A stretch of DNA of 64,000 nucleotides from Neisseria lactamica NS19 (GTDB lineage: Bacteria; Pseudomonadota; Gammaproteobacteria; Burkholderiales; Neisseriaceae), in assembly GCA_000193795.2 (NCBI GenBank), contig AEPI01000041.1:1-64000 (forward strand). Direction: 5' to 3'. Below are positions 52,953 to 62,943 of this stretch, one piece after another (positions within the stretch are counted from its first letter, which is position 1; each line of letters starts with the position of its first letter). The position numbers and the translations under genes are program-made. The notes under the pieces are model-generated. The model worked only from the letters and a program-made list of their open reading frames with translations. It had not been told where the DNA came from and did not search any database.

Positions 52953-53669
52953 TCATTTGTCTGAGGAATTCGAGGCTGCAATCAACGCCGCGATAGGCAA
53001 GGCCAGCACCGCGCCCGCCGCATCCAATATCAGCAAGGGGGGTGTATATAAAATATTTCCAAACAGCTTGAGTTTGTCGGTATATTTTCCCTCAACCATA
53101 TAATAAATCTCGACAGGCACACTTTGCTCAAAATGGTAATCGGCGTTCAGTTTTTGCGGTGTGGCGTAGTATTTGCCTTTGGCGGATACGCAGCGCGTGT
53201 AAATGGTCTGATTGTCGAGTTTGACCGCTTTAAACTCAAGCTGTTTCAGCTTGGCGATGTCGTCAGGTCTGTCGGTATCGTAGCGCAGGCAAAGGCCTCC
53301 GGTACTGAAATTCTGGCTGCCGGGTGCTTCGAGTTTGACCGGCAGGGCTTGGTGGCGGGCATAGCTCGGGGTATCCTCAACTATTTGGAAGGGCTTGTCC
53401 AACCCGGCCTTCAAAATGCCCGTCAGCTTCGCCGAATCTTCAGGATTGACGACGAACCAGTATTTCCCGCCCATCATCACCAGGCTGCCCTTTTCCAATT
53501 GGGCATTGTCTTCGGCAACCACACCGAAGGCGCGGATTTGGTCTTTGTCAACGTGTTTGCGGGTGATTGTTTCGCTGACCGGGTTGTTCATTCCCCACAA
53601 CATCAACGTACAGCCGTTCAGCATCAAGGTTGCCGCCAAAACAGCGGCGGTCGTTTTACGGAACAACAT
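52953..53669 (-). CDS. Hypothetical lipoprotein
   Basis: 238 residues. The N-terminus MLFRKTTAAVLAATLMLNGCTLM has a lipobox (LNGC, Cys20). The body is mixed alpha/beta without recognised motifs (GKYWFVVNPEDSAKLTGIL; GGLCLRYDTDRPDDIAKLKQLEFKAVKL), and the end is hydrophobic (LLILDAAGAVLALPIAALIAAS), perhaps a second membrane contact. ATG 53669 is set by GGAGGATAAA. Function unknown. Confidence 0.72.
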   Translation of the reverse strand: MLFRKTTAAVLAATLMLNGCTLMLWGMNNPVSETITRKHVDKDQIRAFGVVAEDNAQLEKGSLVMMGGKYWFVVNPEDSAKLTGILKAGLDKPFQIVEDTPSYARHQALPVKLEAPGSQNFSTGGLCLRYDTDRPDDIAKLKQLEFKAVKLDNQTIYTRCVSAKGKYYATPQKLNADYHFEQSVPVEIYYMVEGKYTDKLKLFGNILYTPPLLILDAAGAVLALPIAALIAASNSSDK

Positions 53670-53715
53670 TTTATCCTCCAATCAGAATGACGGCGGATGC
53701 CGTCTGAAAATATGC

Positions 53716-54222
53716 CTAAATTTCCGCGTCCCCGTTTTCCATCACGGTTTTCAATTCTTGAAACAGGGCGCGGAAATTTTTCGGCGGTTTGTTTTGCTCC
53801 TGCTCTTTTTTGGTGTTGCGGACGAGCGTCCGCAGCCTGCCCGCGTCGGCGTTTGGAAAATCCGACATAAACTGCGTCAACGCGCCGTCGTCTGCCAGCA
53901 GCTCCATCCGCGTCCGCTCCACACGTTGCAAAAAGGCGTTGTGCGCCGCATCGTCGCCGCGCAGCTTGGCAAGAAACGCCTCGATGGGCGCGGGATCGGT
54001 GTCGCGCATCAGCCTGCCGATAAATTGCGCCTGCCGCTTGAGCGCGCCGTTGGATGTGATTTTTTTATAGGCGGTTACCGCCTCGTACAAATCTTCGTCC
54101 AAGCCAATTTTTTTCAACGTGTCGCTTGAGAGCTTGGTCAGCTCCATACCCAAATCCTGCAAACCGTTCATCTGCTTTTTCATTTGGGTTTTGCTGATCC
54201 ATTCGTCTTCTTGTTCAAACAT
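53716..54222 (-). CDS. darP: Ribosome-associated protein DarP (YjgA, DUF615)
   Basis: A dual-action 50S assembly factor in E. coli. The 168-residue helical protein has the family pattern ISKTQMKKQMNGLQDLGMELTKLS, ALKRQAQFIGRLMRDTDP and ADAGRLRTLVRNTKKEQEQNKPPKNFRALFQELK. It lies divergent from pmbA, its usual neighbour in proteobacteria, which supports the call. Confidence 0.93.
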   Translation of the reverse strand: MFEQEDEWISKTQMKKQMNGLQDLGMELTKLSSDTLKKIGLDEDLYEAVTAYKKITSNGALKRQAQFIGRLMRDTDPAPIEAFLAKLRGDDAAHNAFLQRVERTRMELLADDGALTQFMSDFPNADAGRLRTLVRNTKKEQEQNKPPKNFRALFQELKTVMENGDAEI

Positions 54223-54375
54223 CTTGATTCTCGAATTTTTTCCAATAGCGCATTTTAACAGAATGCCGCCGCGTTCAGACGGCATTTTGCACCGCACGCC
54301 CTGCAAACGGCGCGCTTTTGCCCCTGCCGCCCGAAACGGTTAAAATGCCGCAAAGCATCATCAAGAAAGATTTCT

Positions 54376-55707
54376 ATGCTATTCAACCACACCGCTTCCG
54401 AACTCCTCGACCTCTGCCGCCGCACGCTCGACTTGGCAAAAGCAGCGGGCGCGACCGCCGCCGAAGCCGACTTCAGCGAATCCATCGGACAAAGCGTCAG
54501 CGTGCGCTTGGGCGAAATCGAACAAATCGAGTTCCAGCAGGACAAGTCGCTGGACATTACCGTTTACGTCGGCAAACGCAAAGGCCGCGCCGGCACCGCC
54601 GACTTCTCCGAACAAGCCCTGCGCGACACCGTCCGCGCCGCCGCCGACATCGCCCGCCACACCGCCGAAGACGATTGCGCCGGACTTGCCGATGCCTGCC
54701 TGATGGCGCGACACATCGGCGACCCCGACCTTTACCACGAATGGGATTTGGATACGGAAGCCGCCGTCGAGTTGGCAAAACAATGCGAACAGGCAGCGTT
54801 GGACACGGACAGCCGCATCGAAAACTCCGAAGGGGCGGCGGTGCAAACCGGCCATTACCAATACGTTTACGGCAACACCCACGGTTTTGCCGCACACCGG
54901 CAAAGCACGCACCACAGCATTTCCTGCAGCGTCGTTGCCGCCGACGAAAGCGGAATGCAGCGCGACTACTGGTACGATTCCGCCTGCCGCCATCCGGATA
55001 TGGACAGCCCCGAAACCATCGGTCAAACCGCCGCCCGCCGCACTTTGCGCCGACTCGGCAGCCGCAGCATCCCGACAGGCAGCTATCCCGTCCTCTTCGA
55101 TACCACCGTTTCGGGCGGTCTGATCGGACACCTTGTCGGCGCACTCTCCGGCGGCGCGCTCTACCGCCAAAGCAGCTTCCTGATCGACAGCATAGGGAAA
55201 CAAGTCCTGCCCGATTTCCTCAACCTGCGCGAAGAACCGCACATCCCCCGCTCTTTCCGCAGCAGCTATTTTGATGCGGAAGGCGTTGCTACCGCACCGC
55301 GCTTCGTAATTCAAAACGGCATTGTCGAAGGCTATTTCCTCAGCAGTTACAGTGCGCGCAAACTCGGTATGCAGACCACAGGCAACGCCGGCGGCGCGCA
55401 CAACCTTTATTTGAACCATACGCACGAAACGCAATCCGACCTGCTGAAAGAAATGGGCACGGGATTGTTGGTAACCGAATTGATGGGACAGGGCGCAAAC
55501 ACCATTACCGGCGACTATTCGCGCGGCGCGGCGGGTTTTTGGGTGGAAAATGGCGTGATTGCCTACCCCGTCCACGAAATTACCGTTGCCGGCCGCCTTC
55601 AGGATATGTACCGCAATATTGTCGGCGTATCCGACGACGCTTTGCGGCGTTCGTCCAACAAAATCGGCTCGGTTCTGATTGCCGAAATGACGGTTGCCGG
55701 AAGCTGA
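54376..55707 (+). CDS. pmbA: Metalloprotease subunit PmbA (TldE)
   Basis: Forms the TldD/TldE zinc protease that matures peptides such as microcin B17 and degrades CcdA. The 443-residue protein shows the family N-terminal DFSESIGQSVSVRLGEIEQIEFQQDKSLDITVYVG, IPTGSYPVLFDTTVSGGLIGHLVGALSGGALYR in the centre, and TGNAGGAHNL and GDYSRGAAGFWVENG near the end. TldE lacks the HExxH zinc motif of TldD, and none is seen here. tldD is not in the window. Confidence 0.94.
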   Translation: MLFNHTASELLDLCRRTLDLAKAAGATAAEADFSESIGQSVSVRLGEIEQIEFQQDKSLDITVYVGKRKGRAGTADFSEQALRDTVRAAADIARHTAEDDCAGLADACLMARHIGDPDLYHEWDLDTEAAVELAKQCEQAALDTDSRIENSEGAAVQTGHYQYVYGNTHGFAAHRQSTHHSISCSVVAADESGMQRDYWYDSACRHPDMDSPETIGQTAARRTLRRLGSRSIPTGSYPVLFDTTVSGGLIGHLVGALSGGALYRQSSFLIDSIGKQVLPDFLNLREEPHIPRSFRSSYFDAEGVATAPRFVIQNGIVEGYFLSSYSARKLGMQTTGNAGGAHNLYLNHTHETQSDLLKEMGTGLLVTELMGQGANTITGDYSRGAAGFWVENGVIAYPVHEITVAGRLQDMYRNIVGVSDDALRRSSNKIGSVLIAEMTVAGS

Positions 55708-56120
55708 ACGCCCTGCCGATGCCGTCTGAAGACCAAGGCGGCACGTTTTGCCCGTGCCTGCCCGTTTGCCGTTTTATGCCGCACCGCCTTTTGCCGGCGG
55801 CATTGCACATTTTTTCATCAGCACTGATTTTCCCTTATCCGTCAAAATACTAAGCCACTTGTCCACAACAGGGTACACACAAGTTCAGGATAAGGCGCGC
55901 GGGGATTGGGGATTTTTCCGCCGCCGGCTTCAGACAGCATTTCGCCGTCGGACGGGATGGGCGCGCCCAATCCGCAAGAGTTTCCCGGTCTGCCTGCCGT
56001 CTGAAGCCGGCTTTGCGCCGTCCGGACTGCCCGACCCGCCGCCCGGAAAACGGCAAAACAAAACGGCAGGACATCGTCTGTCCTGCCGTTTCACCTATAC
56101 GGTTTCCCGTACACTCGGGA
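55708..56120. other. Intergenic region between pmbA and cspA
   Basis: 413 bases with no supported gene. It contains single uptake sequences (near 55719 and, in shortened form, near 55995), and the cspA terminator hairpin at its right end. Short open frames on both strands show no start signals or family similarity. Confidence 0.5.
56061..56090 (-). terminator. Terminator after cspA
   Basis: The stem AAACGGCAGGACA/TGTCCTGCCGTTT with a short loop is followed on the minus strand by TTGTTTTG. Confidence 0.8.
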
Positions 56121-56324
56121 TTAAGCAGCCTGAATGTTAGCAGCTTGTTTGCCTTTAGGGCCGGTGGTTACGTCGAAAGACACGCGTTGGCCTTCTTTCA
56201 GGGTTTTGAAACCTTCCATGTTGATCGCTGAGAAGTGAGCGAACAAATCTTCGCCGCCTTCGTCAGGAGTGATGAAACCAAAACCTTTAGCGTCGTTAAA
56301 CCATTTTACGATACCGGTTGCCAT
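56121..56324 (-). CDS. cspA: Cold-shock domain protein
   Basis: 67 residues, one OB-fold cold-shock domain. RNP1 is KGFGFI and RNP2 DLFAHF, in MATGIVKWFNDAKGFGFITPDEGGEDLFAHFSAI. It binds single-stranded RNA/DNA as an RNA chaperone. The 5' region (56325-56568, 244 bases) is AT-rich and could hold the structured leader common for csp genes. Confidence 0.95.
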   Translation of the reverse strand: MATGIVKWFNDAKGFGFITPDEGGEDLFAHFSAINMEGFKTLKEGQRVSFDVTTGPKGKQAANIQAA

Positions 56325-56568
56325 TAGAAACTTCCTATACTTAAAAATTAACAAAATCAGCAAAATAAGGCATACAGCAAACTTAAACGTTCAGCGTTTC
56401 TCCCCAGCTTTATATACTTGGTCGAGTGCCGGCTTCTGCTTAACCGCCTTTTTACATTTGTTAAGACAAAACGTCAAGCTATGTTTTCAAAAAAGTGGGA
56501 AAATAGGCAAAAGTACCGAAAATACAACAAAAATGCCGTCTGAACGCGGCTTTCAAATGGGACACGCT

Positions 56569-56871
56569 ATGACCGTGCAACACCAATCCGACACGCTTTT
56601 GCACCGCCTGAATACGCAGCCGCCGAAACGTTACGGCGTATTTTTATTGAACGACGATTACACCACGATGGAATTTGTCGTCGAAATCCTGACCGAAATC
56701 TTTATGCTCGGACAGGAGCAGGCGGTGGCGGTAATGCTCTTGGTTCATCACGAAGGCAAAGGCCTGTGCGGCACTTACACGCGCGATATTGCCCAAACCA
56801 AGCAGCGGCAGGTTATGGACAGGGCGAAAGCCGAAGGTCATCCGCTGCAATGTATTGTCGAGGAGATTTAA
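56569..56871 (+). CDS. clpS: ATP-dependent Clp protease adaptor ClpS
   Basis: Delivers N-end-rule substrates to ClpAP. The 100-residue protein has PKRYGVFLLNDDYTTMEFVVEILTEIF, with Asn-Asp-Asp that binds the destabilising N-terminal residue, and VMLLVHHEGKGLCGTYTRDIAQTK. ATG 56569 is taken; ATG 56557 is also in frame. It is followed 1 base after its stop by the clpA start, so the two are coupled. An uptake sequence lies in the leader. Confidence 0.94.
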   Translation: MTVQHQSDTLLHRLNTQPPKRYGVFLLNDDYTTMEFVVEILTEIFMLGQEQAVAVMLLVHHEGKGLCGTYTRDIAQTKQRQVMDRAKAEGHPLQCIVEEI

Positions 56872-56872
56872 T

Positions 56873-59164
56873 ATGCTTGCACCCGAATTGGAACAGATTT
56901 TGCAGCAGCTTTACCGCGAGGCGCGCAAGGCGCATTATGAATTTATCTGCTTGGAACACCTGCTGCTGGTGTTAATCGAAGAAGATGCCGCCGTGCCGAA
57001 CGTCTTAAAGCTGTGCGGCGCGGATTTGAAGGTTTTATCCGAACAACTCGCCGCCTCCGTGGTGGAAAACACGCCGAAAATTCCCGAACACCTTTTGGAC
57101 ACGGTCGAAACCCGGCCCACGCTGGGCTTCCAACGCGTGATGCAGCGGGCGATGGTGCATACCCAGTCTGCCGGAAAAGCCGCAGTCGAGCCTTTGGACG
57201 TTTTGGTCGCGCTGATGAGCGAAACCGACAGCCACGCTGTTTATTTTTTGGGTTTGCAATCTGTTACGCGTTTCGACATCCTCCGCTGCATCGCCCACGG
57301 TTCGCCCGATGAAGATGAAGACGATGGCAACCCTGCTTCAGACGGCATTGCCGGCGATGGCGGAAGCCGCGCCGCATCGGGTAAAAACCCTTTATCGGCA
57401 TACACCGTCAACCTCAACGCCGAAGTCAGAACCGGCCGCATCGACCCTTTGATTGGCCGCAAACACGAAATGGAACGGCTGGTGCAAATCCTATGCCGCC
57501 GCCGCAAAAACAATCCGCTTTTAGTCGGCGAAGCAGGCGTGGGCAAAACCGCGCTGGCGGAAGGCTTGGCACATCAAATCGTCAACGGCGGCATTCCCGA
57601 CGCGCTCAAAGATGCCGAAGTGTACGCGCTGGATATGGGTTCGCTTTTGGCGGGCACGAAATACCGGGGCGACTTTGAAGCGCGGGTCAAATCCGTCTTG
57701 AAACAGCTCGAAAACATCCCGCACGCCATTTTGTTCATCGACGAAATCCACACCATCATCGGCGCGGGCAGCACCGGCGGCGGCACGATGGACGCATCCA
57801 ACCTGCTTAAACCCGCGTTGGCGAAAGGCTCATTGCGCTGCATCGGCGCAACCACTTACGACGAATACCGCACCATTTTCGACAAAGACCACGCCTTAAG
57901 CCGCCGCTTCCAAAAAATCGACGTGGCCGAACCCACCGTTTCCGAGACCGTGCAAATCCTGCGCGGCTTGAAACCGATGTTTGAAGACTTCCACCAAGTC
58001 CGCTACACGCAAGGCGCGCTCGAAGCTGCCGCCGAACTCTCCGCCCGCTACATCAACGGGCGTTTCCTGCCCGACAAAGCCATCGACGTGATGGACGAAG
58101 CAGGCGCGGCGCAACGGATTCTGCCCAAATCCAAACAGAAAAAAGTCATCGGCAAAGCGCAAATCGAAACCGTCATCGCCAAAGTCGCGCGGATTCCTGA
58201 AAAAACCGTGTCGCACGACGACAAACAAGTGCTGCAATTCCTCGGACGCGATTTGAACAATATGGTTTACGGTCAGGAAAACGCCATCGACGCGCTGGTT
58301 GCCGCCGTCAAAATGTCGCGTTCGGGCTTGGGGCTGCCCGACAAACCGATAGGCAGCTTCCTCTTCTCCGGCCCGACCGGCGTGGGCAAAACCGAAGCCG
58401 CCAAACAGCTTGCCTACTCACTAGGCATACCGCTGCAACGCTTTGATATGTCCGAATATATGGAACGCCACGCCGTATCGCGGCTTATCGGTGCGCCGCC
58501 GGGCTATGTCGGCTTCGACCGGGGCGGCCTTTTGACCGAAGCCGTCAACAAGCAGCCGCATTGCGTGTTGCTCTTGGACGAAATCGAAAAAGCCCACCCC
58601 GACATTTTCAACGTTCTTTTACAAGTGATGGACGCGGGCAGGCTGACCGACAACAACGGCAAGACTGCCGATTTCCAAAACGTCATCCTGATTATGACCA
58701 CCAATGCAGGCGCGGAAAGCCTCAGCCGCCCCGGTCTCGGCTTTACCGCCAAACGCGAACGCGGCGACGAAATGCAGGCAATCAACAAGCTCTTCACGCC
58801 AGAGTTCCGCAACCGCTTGGACGCGATTATCCCGTTTGCGCCCTTGTCCGAACCCATTATCGCCAAAGTCGTGGACAAATTCCTGCTCCGGCTCGAACAC
58901 CGGCTCCTCGACAAAAAAGTCGAAGCCGAATTCACACCGGCATTGCGCAAATATCTGGCGGAAAAAGGTTTCGACCCGCAAATGGGCGCGCGCCCGATGC
59001 ACCGCCTGATTCAGGAAAAAATCCGCAAACCGCTCGCCGACGAACTCCTGTTCGGCAAACTCGCCGACGGCGGCTTCGTGCGGATAGACTGGGATGCGGC
59101 AAAAGAAGAAGCCGTGTTGGAGTTTAAGAAAAGCAAGGTTAAAATAAAAACCGCCGCCGCATAA
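56873..59164 (+). CDS. clpA: Clp protease ATP-binding subunit ClpA
   Basis: AAA+ unfoldase partner of ClpP, 763 residues. It has an N-domain (two repeats, residues 1-140), a linker containing in-frame uptake sequence (NPASDGIAGD), D1 with Walker A GEAGVGKTALAEG and ILFIDEIHTIIGAG, then D2 with Walker A GPTGVGKTEAAKQ and VLLLDEIEKAHPDIFN. IG(I/L)-type ClpP loops and lack of the ClpB middle domain support ClpA. It ends at an uptake-sequence terminator. Confidence 0.95.
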   Translation: MLAPELEQILQQLYREARKAHYEFICLEHLLLVLIEEDAAVPNVLKLCGADLKVLSEQLAASVVENTPKIPEHLLDTVETRPTLGFQRVMQRAMVHTQSAGKAAVEPLDVLVALMSETDSHAVYFLGLQSVTRFDILRCIAHGSPDEDEDDGNPASDGIAGDGGSRAASGKNPLSAYTVNLNAEVRTGRIDPLIGRKHEMERLVQILCRRRKNNPLLVGEAGVGKTALAEGLAHQIVNGGIPDALKDAEVYALDMGSLLAGTKYRGDFEARVKSVLKQLENIPHAILFIDEIHTIIGAGSTGGGTMDASNLLKPALAKGSLRCIGATTYDEYRTIFDKDHALSRRFQKIDVAEPTVSETVQILRGLKPMFEDFHQVRYTQGALEAAAELSARYINGRFLPDKAIDVMDEAGAAQRILPKSKQKKVIGKAQIETVIAKVARIPEKTVSHDDKQVLQFLGRDLNNMVYGQENAIDALVAAVKMSRSGLGLPDKPIGSFLFSGPTGVGKTEAAKQLAYSLGIPLQRFDMSEYMERHAVSRLIGAPPGYVGFDRGGLLTEAVNKQPHCVLLLDEIEKAHPDIFNVLLQVMDAGRLTDNNGKTADFQNVILIMTTNAGAESLSRPGLGFTAKRERGDEMQAINKLFTPEFRNRLDAIIPFAPLSEPIIAKVVDKFLLRLEHRLLDKKVEAEFTPALRKYLAEKGFDPQMGARPMHRLIQEKIRKPLADELLFGKLADGGFVRIDWDAAKEEAVLEFKKSKVKIKTAAA

Positions 59165-59172
59165 AATCAAAA

Positions 59173-59199
59173 ATGCCGTCTGAAAGGTTCAGACGGCAT
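59173..59199. terminator. Uptake-sequence inverted repeat between clpA and hsdR
   Basis: ATGCCGTCTGAA/TTCAGACGGCAT with a 3-base loop followed by T6; bidirectional between convergent genes. Confidence 0.85.
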
Positions 59200-59203
59200 T
59201 TTT

Positions 59204-62200
59204 TCAAATATCGGTCCCTATTCCGGCAAACTTCTCCACAAACGCCGCGATTTTCTGAAAAACGCTTTGTTTCTTTGTCAAATATTGCGGGTTGAGCGGA
59301 CTCATTTTCGGCAGGGTTTCGGTCAGTTCCGTGCCGTTTTCGCCGGCATAACCGCGTTTGAGCGAACCGGTCAAATAGCGTTTGGCGGCGGTTTCGTTCA
59401 AACCTTCGGCGGCAATCAGATCTGCCGCTTCGCGCCGCATCACCTCTTGCGCGTAGGTGTAAAAGGTTTCCAGTATGGCGGGAACGTCGGGCACTTTGTC
59501 CAAATCCGTATCGTTGATGAAATCCACAATCAGACCCTCTTTGGCGCGGTGTCCGATACTTGCGCGGATGATGCGGCGGATTTCTTCCACCAGCTCCGCT
59601 TTGCCTTTGATTTTTTTGTGATGCTCGAAAACCAGTTGCAGGATGTAATCCAGATTGATTTCCTGCGATTTGAGCAAATCCACCTCAAAAACCACATCGT
59701 CCCAATCGATTTTTGACTGTTCTTTCTGTTCGCCTGCTTTTTGGCGGCGCAGCCAATCGCGGATGTCGTTATAGGCGGAACGGTAATCCTGCACCGCCCT
59801 TTCAGACGGCATCGGCACTTGCCGCATTTCCTGCACGTCTTCATCGCCCAGGCAGTATTTTTCCTGAAACGCCTTCATCGCATCTTCGTCCGCCGCATCC
59901 ACATTCTGCAACTCGCGCAGCGCGGCAAATTCATCGTAGTTCTGCAATACGTTTTCCGCCCGCAGGTATTCGCCGAAGAGCTTGGCAAAATCTTTTTTGT
60001 CTTTTTCCGTTTCGATTTTGTCGGAATCGGGGAAACGTTCGCGCAATTCTTTTGCCACATCCAAATAGCCGCGCCGCGCTTCGCTGGTCAGGCTGTCGGT
60101 ATAGCCGTTCATGTATTCTTCGTAACTTTTTTCCAGCACCACATTTTTGGTGTTTTTATCGCCGAAGAGCGTAATCGCATCAATGGTTGCCTGCTCCAAA
60201 TCGCGGAAGCAGACAATATTACCGAAGGTTTTGGTGGCATCGTAAATGCGGTTGGTGCGCGAAAACGCCTGCATCAGTCCGTGATAACGCAGGTTTTTAT
60301 CGACAAACAGCGTATTCAGCGTCGGCGCGTCAAAACCCGTCAAAAACATGCCGACCACAATCAGCAAATCTATTTCCTGATTTTTCACCCGTTTTGCCAA
60401 ATCTCGGTAGTAGTTTTGAAAGGCTTTGCTGTCCGTGCCGAAATTGGTTTTGAAACAGGCGTTGTAATCGTTGATGGCAGCCTGCAAAAATTCTTTTGCG
60501 CTGCTGTCCATCGCTTCCGGTTCAAAAGTCTCATCGACAATTTCACCGACGGCGTTTTGCTCTTCGTTGGCCGCAAAGGAAAAAATGGTGGCCACTTTCA
60601 GCGGGTGCAAGCTGCCTGCCTGTTGTGTTTTGAACGCTTCGTAATAGCACTTCGCCGCATCCACGCTGCTGACGGCAAACATCGCGTTAAAGCCTTTGCC
60701 GCCCGCATTCAGGCGGTGCGTTTTCTGCCTGAACCGGCTCAGGATATATTGCGTGATTTCGCGGATGCGTTCGGGGTGCAGCAGGGCTTGGCGGTTTTCG
60801 GCGGCACTCAGTTTCTTCTCGTCCTGTTCCGCTTCCAAGGCTTTGAACTTCGGGCGCACATCGTTGTAATCCACTTTGAATTTCAATACTTTTTCATCGC
60901 GGATGGCATCGGTAATCACATAAGAATGCAGCTCCCGCCCGAACACGCCCGCCGTGGTTTCCGCACCCAATGCGTTTTCAGGAAAAATCGGCGTGCCGGT
61001 AAAACCGAACTGGCAGAATTTTTTAAATTTCTTTTTCAGGTTTTTTTGCGCTTCGCCGAATTGCGAGCGGTGGCATTCGTCGAAAATAAATACAACCCGC
61101 TGATGGTAAACCGGCAGATTATCCTCACTCTTCATCAGGTTGTTCAGCTTTTGGATGGTGGTAACGATGATTTTGTTGTCGTCTTTTTCCAAATTGCGCT
61201 TCAAGCCCGCCGTACTTTCCGAACCGTTTACGCTGTCGGGCGAAAAACGCTGGTATTCCTTCATCGTCTGATAGTCCAAATCCTTCCTGTCCACCACGAA
61301 GAAAACCTTGTCGACAAACGCCGATTCCGTCGCCAGACGCGCCGCCTTAAAGCTGGTCAGCGTTTTGCCGCTGCCCGTGGTATGCCAGACATAGCCGCCG
61401 CTTTCCGGCCCGCTCCAATTCTTCGCCTGCGCCGAACTGTTGATTTTCCACAAAATACGTTCGGCGGCGGCAATCTGGTACGGCCGCATAATCAGCAGCG
61501 TATTATTCGCATCGAACACGCTGTAATGCAGCAAAACGCTCAGCAATACGCTTTTCTGCAGGAACGTGGCGGTAAAGTCTTTCAAATCCTTAATCGGATG
61601 ATTGTCCGACCGCGCCCAATTCATCGTGAAATCGAAGCTGTTTTTGTCGCGCTTGGTGGTGTTGGCGAAATAGCGCGTGTCCGTGCCGTTGGAAATCACG
61701 AAGATTTGCAGGAATTTGAACAACGAATTTTCGCTGTTGAAGCTCTCTTTGCTGTAACGGTGCACCTGATTAAATGCTTCACGCACCGCCACGCCACGTT
61801 TTTTCAATTCAATCTGCACCAGCGGCAGGCCGTTTACCAGCACGGTAACGTCATAGCGGTTTGCATGCGTGCCCGTCTGCTCAAACTGGTTGATAAGCTG
61901 CACATGGTTGCGGGCAAGGTTTTTTTTGTCCAACAGATAAATGTTTTTCAGACGGCCGTCGTCAAAAGCGAAATCGTAAATATGGTCGTCGTGGATTTTG
62001 CGGGTTTTATCGGTAATGTTTTCAGACGGCCTGTCCAGATATTCCGTCAAAAACCGCGCCCATTCGCCGTCTGAAAACGCCACACCGTTCAGCCGCTGCA
62101 ACTGGGCGCGCAGGTTTTCCAGCAGCCTGCTTTGGCTGTTCAAGTCTTTGCGGTATTCGTAACCCTGATTCTGCAAATCGGCGACTAACTCCGCTTCCAA

Positions 62201-62302
62201 CCGGTTTTCCGATTGGTAGCTGCCCGACTGTTCGATTTTTTCATATCGGTCGAGCACGATGAAATTCGGCGTTTCGGCGATGGGTTTGGTGGTTTCAGTC
62301 AT
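59204..62302 (-). CDS. hsdR: Type I restriction enzyme, HsdR subunit
   Basis: The motor/nuclease subunit of a type I restriction-modification system, 1032 residues. The N-terminal nuclease domain shows YDVTVLVNGLPLVQIELKKRG (the ExK box). The SF2 helicase core has HTTGSGKTLTSF (Walker A) near residue 310, IFDECHRSQFG (DECH), FGFTGTPIF and VVGMFLTGFDAPTLNTLFVDKNL. The C-terminal helical domain is present, so the gene seems intact. Uptake sequences lie in its coding region. hsdS follows upstream on the same strand, separated by a transposase gene; hsdM must lie beyond the window. Confidence 0.93.
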   Translation of the reverse strand: MTETTKPIAETPNFIVLDRYEKIEQSGSYQSENRLEAELVADLQNQGYEYRKDLNSQSRLLENLRAQLQRLNGVAFSDGEWARFLTEYLDRPSENITDKTRKIHDDHIYDFAFDDGRLKNIYLLDKKNLARNHVQLINQFEQTGTHANRYDVTVLVNGLPLVQIELKKRGVAVREAFNQVHRYSKESFNSENSLFKFLQIFVISNGTDTRYFANTTKRDKNSFDFTMNWARSDNHPIKDLKDFTATFLQKSVLLSVLLHYSVFDANNTLLIMRPYQIAAAERILWKINSSAQAKNWSGPESGGYVWHTTGSGKTLTSFKAARLATESAFVDKVFFVVDRKDLDYQTMKEYQRFSPDSVNGSESTAGLKRNLEKDDNKIIVTTIQKLNNLMKSEDNLPVYHQRVVFIFDECHRSQFGEAQKNLKKKFKKFCQFGFTGTPIFPENALGAETTAGVFGRELHSYVITDAIRDEKVLKFKVDYNDVRPKFKALEAEQDEKKLSAAENRQALLHPERIREITQYILSRFRQKTHRLNAGGKGFNAMFAVSSVDAAKCYYEAFKTQQAGSLHPLKVATIFSFAANEEQNAVGEIVDETFEPEAMDSSAKEFLQAAINDYNACFKTNFGTDSKAFQNYYRDLAKRVKNQEIDLLIVVGMFLTGFDAPTLNTLFVDKNLRYHGLMQAFSRTNRIYDATKTFGNIVCFRDLEQATIDAITLFGDKNTKNVVLEKSYEEYMNGYTDSLTSEARRGYLDVAKELRERFPDSDKIETEKDKKDFAKLFGEYLRAENVLQNYDEFAALRELQNVDAADEDAMKAFQEKYCLGDEDVQEMRQVPMPSERAVQDYRSAYNDIRDWLRRQKAGEQKEQSKIDWDDVVFEVDLLKSQEINLDYILQLVFEHHKKIKGKAELVEEIRRIIRASIGHRAKEGLIVDFINDTDLDKVPDVPAILETFYTYAQEVMRREAADLIAAEGLNETAAKRYLTGSLKRGYAGENGTELTETLPKMSPLNPQYLTKKQSVFQKIAAFVEKFAGIGTDI

Positions 62303-62336
62303 GTTATTCCCCCCAAATAAGATAGCGTTAAAACAA

Positions 62337-62405
62337 GTAGGGTGGGCTTTAGCCCACCATATGGGTCATCCGGTATGTTTTATGGTGGGCTAAAGCCCAC
62401 TCTAC
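62337..62405. repeat. Pair of REP hairpins 3' of the transposase gene
   Basis: GTAGGGTGGGCTTTAGCCCACC (62337-62358) and its inverted form with one mismatch (62384-62405) face each other over a 25-base spacer. Each is itself a palindrome (GTGGGCT/AGCCCAC) with a GTAG-type foot, the organisation of REP/BIME elements mobilised by RAYT transposases. Confidence 0.8.
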
Positions 62406-62406
62406 T

Positions 62407-62943
62407 TCAGTTATCATATAAATCCCAAGCGGCTTCGCTGATGCTGCTGCCCCAATTTAACGGATACAACCCTGCTTTTACATCACGATGAAACGATGAG
62501 AATGGCCATTCTTGTACCATGCTTACATAGCCATGTTTGACAGGGTTGTAATAAATGTAATCCATATGTCTCGCCAAATCGGCATTATCCCGAATCAAAT
62601 GCTCCCAATAGCGTCGTTGCCAAATACCGGCTTCCCTGCGCTTAAATTTGCTTTGATTAGGATTTCTGATTTGTATCGGCAGATTACGGGAAAATTGTGT
62701 TTTTAAATACGCTATCCGCGTCGGATAATCATCATCTTCTTCCGGCAAGCGTATCAGTAAATGGACATGATCCGGCAAGATACAAATGGCGACCGTTTCA
62801 AAGGGATGACGGGCGATGGTTTCTTTATATGCGGCGCGGAAAATATCAATATAATCCGTCAAGTAACTTTTTGAGCGGTCTTGCATTACCAAAGTAAAAA
62901 AATACAAGCCACCGCGTACGAATACTCTCCGGTAATCAGCCAT
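62407..62943 (-). CDS. REP-associated tyrosine transposase (RAYT)
   Basis: A Y1-type HUH nuclease of the transposase_17 family, 178 residues. It starts ADYRRVFVRGGLYFFTLVM, has the HUH metal-binding motif PDHVHLLIRLP near residue 58, the WQRRYWEHLIRD motif, and the catalytic-Tyr helix MDYIYYNPVKHGYV near residue 130. REP hairpins flank it at 62337-62405 and 63198-63219, its likely substrates. It is inserted between hsdR and hsdS. The stop is 2 bases after the nearest REP. Confidence 0.9.
   Translation of the reverse strand: MADYRRVFVRGGLYFFTLVMQDRSKSYLTDYIDIFRAAYKETIARHPFETVAICILPDHVHLLIRLPEEDDDYPTRIAYLKTQFSRNLPIQIRNPNQSKFKRREAGIWQRRYWEHLIRDNADLARHMDYIYYNPVKHGYVSMVQEWPFSSFHRDVKAGLYPLNWGSSISEAAWDLYDN

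Noticed and set aside
59741..62074. A 777-codon open frame opposite hsdR
   Set aside because: Antisense shadow of a complete HsdR; Phe/His-rich translation typical of reverse-strand reading in GC-biased codons.
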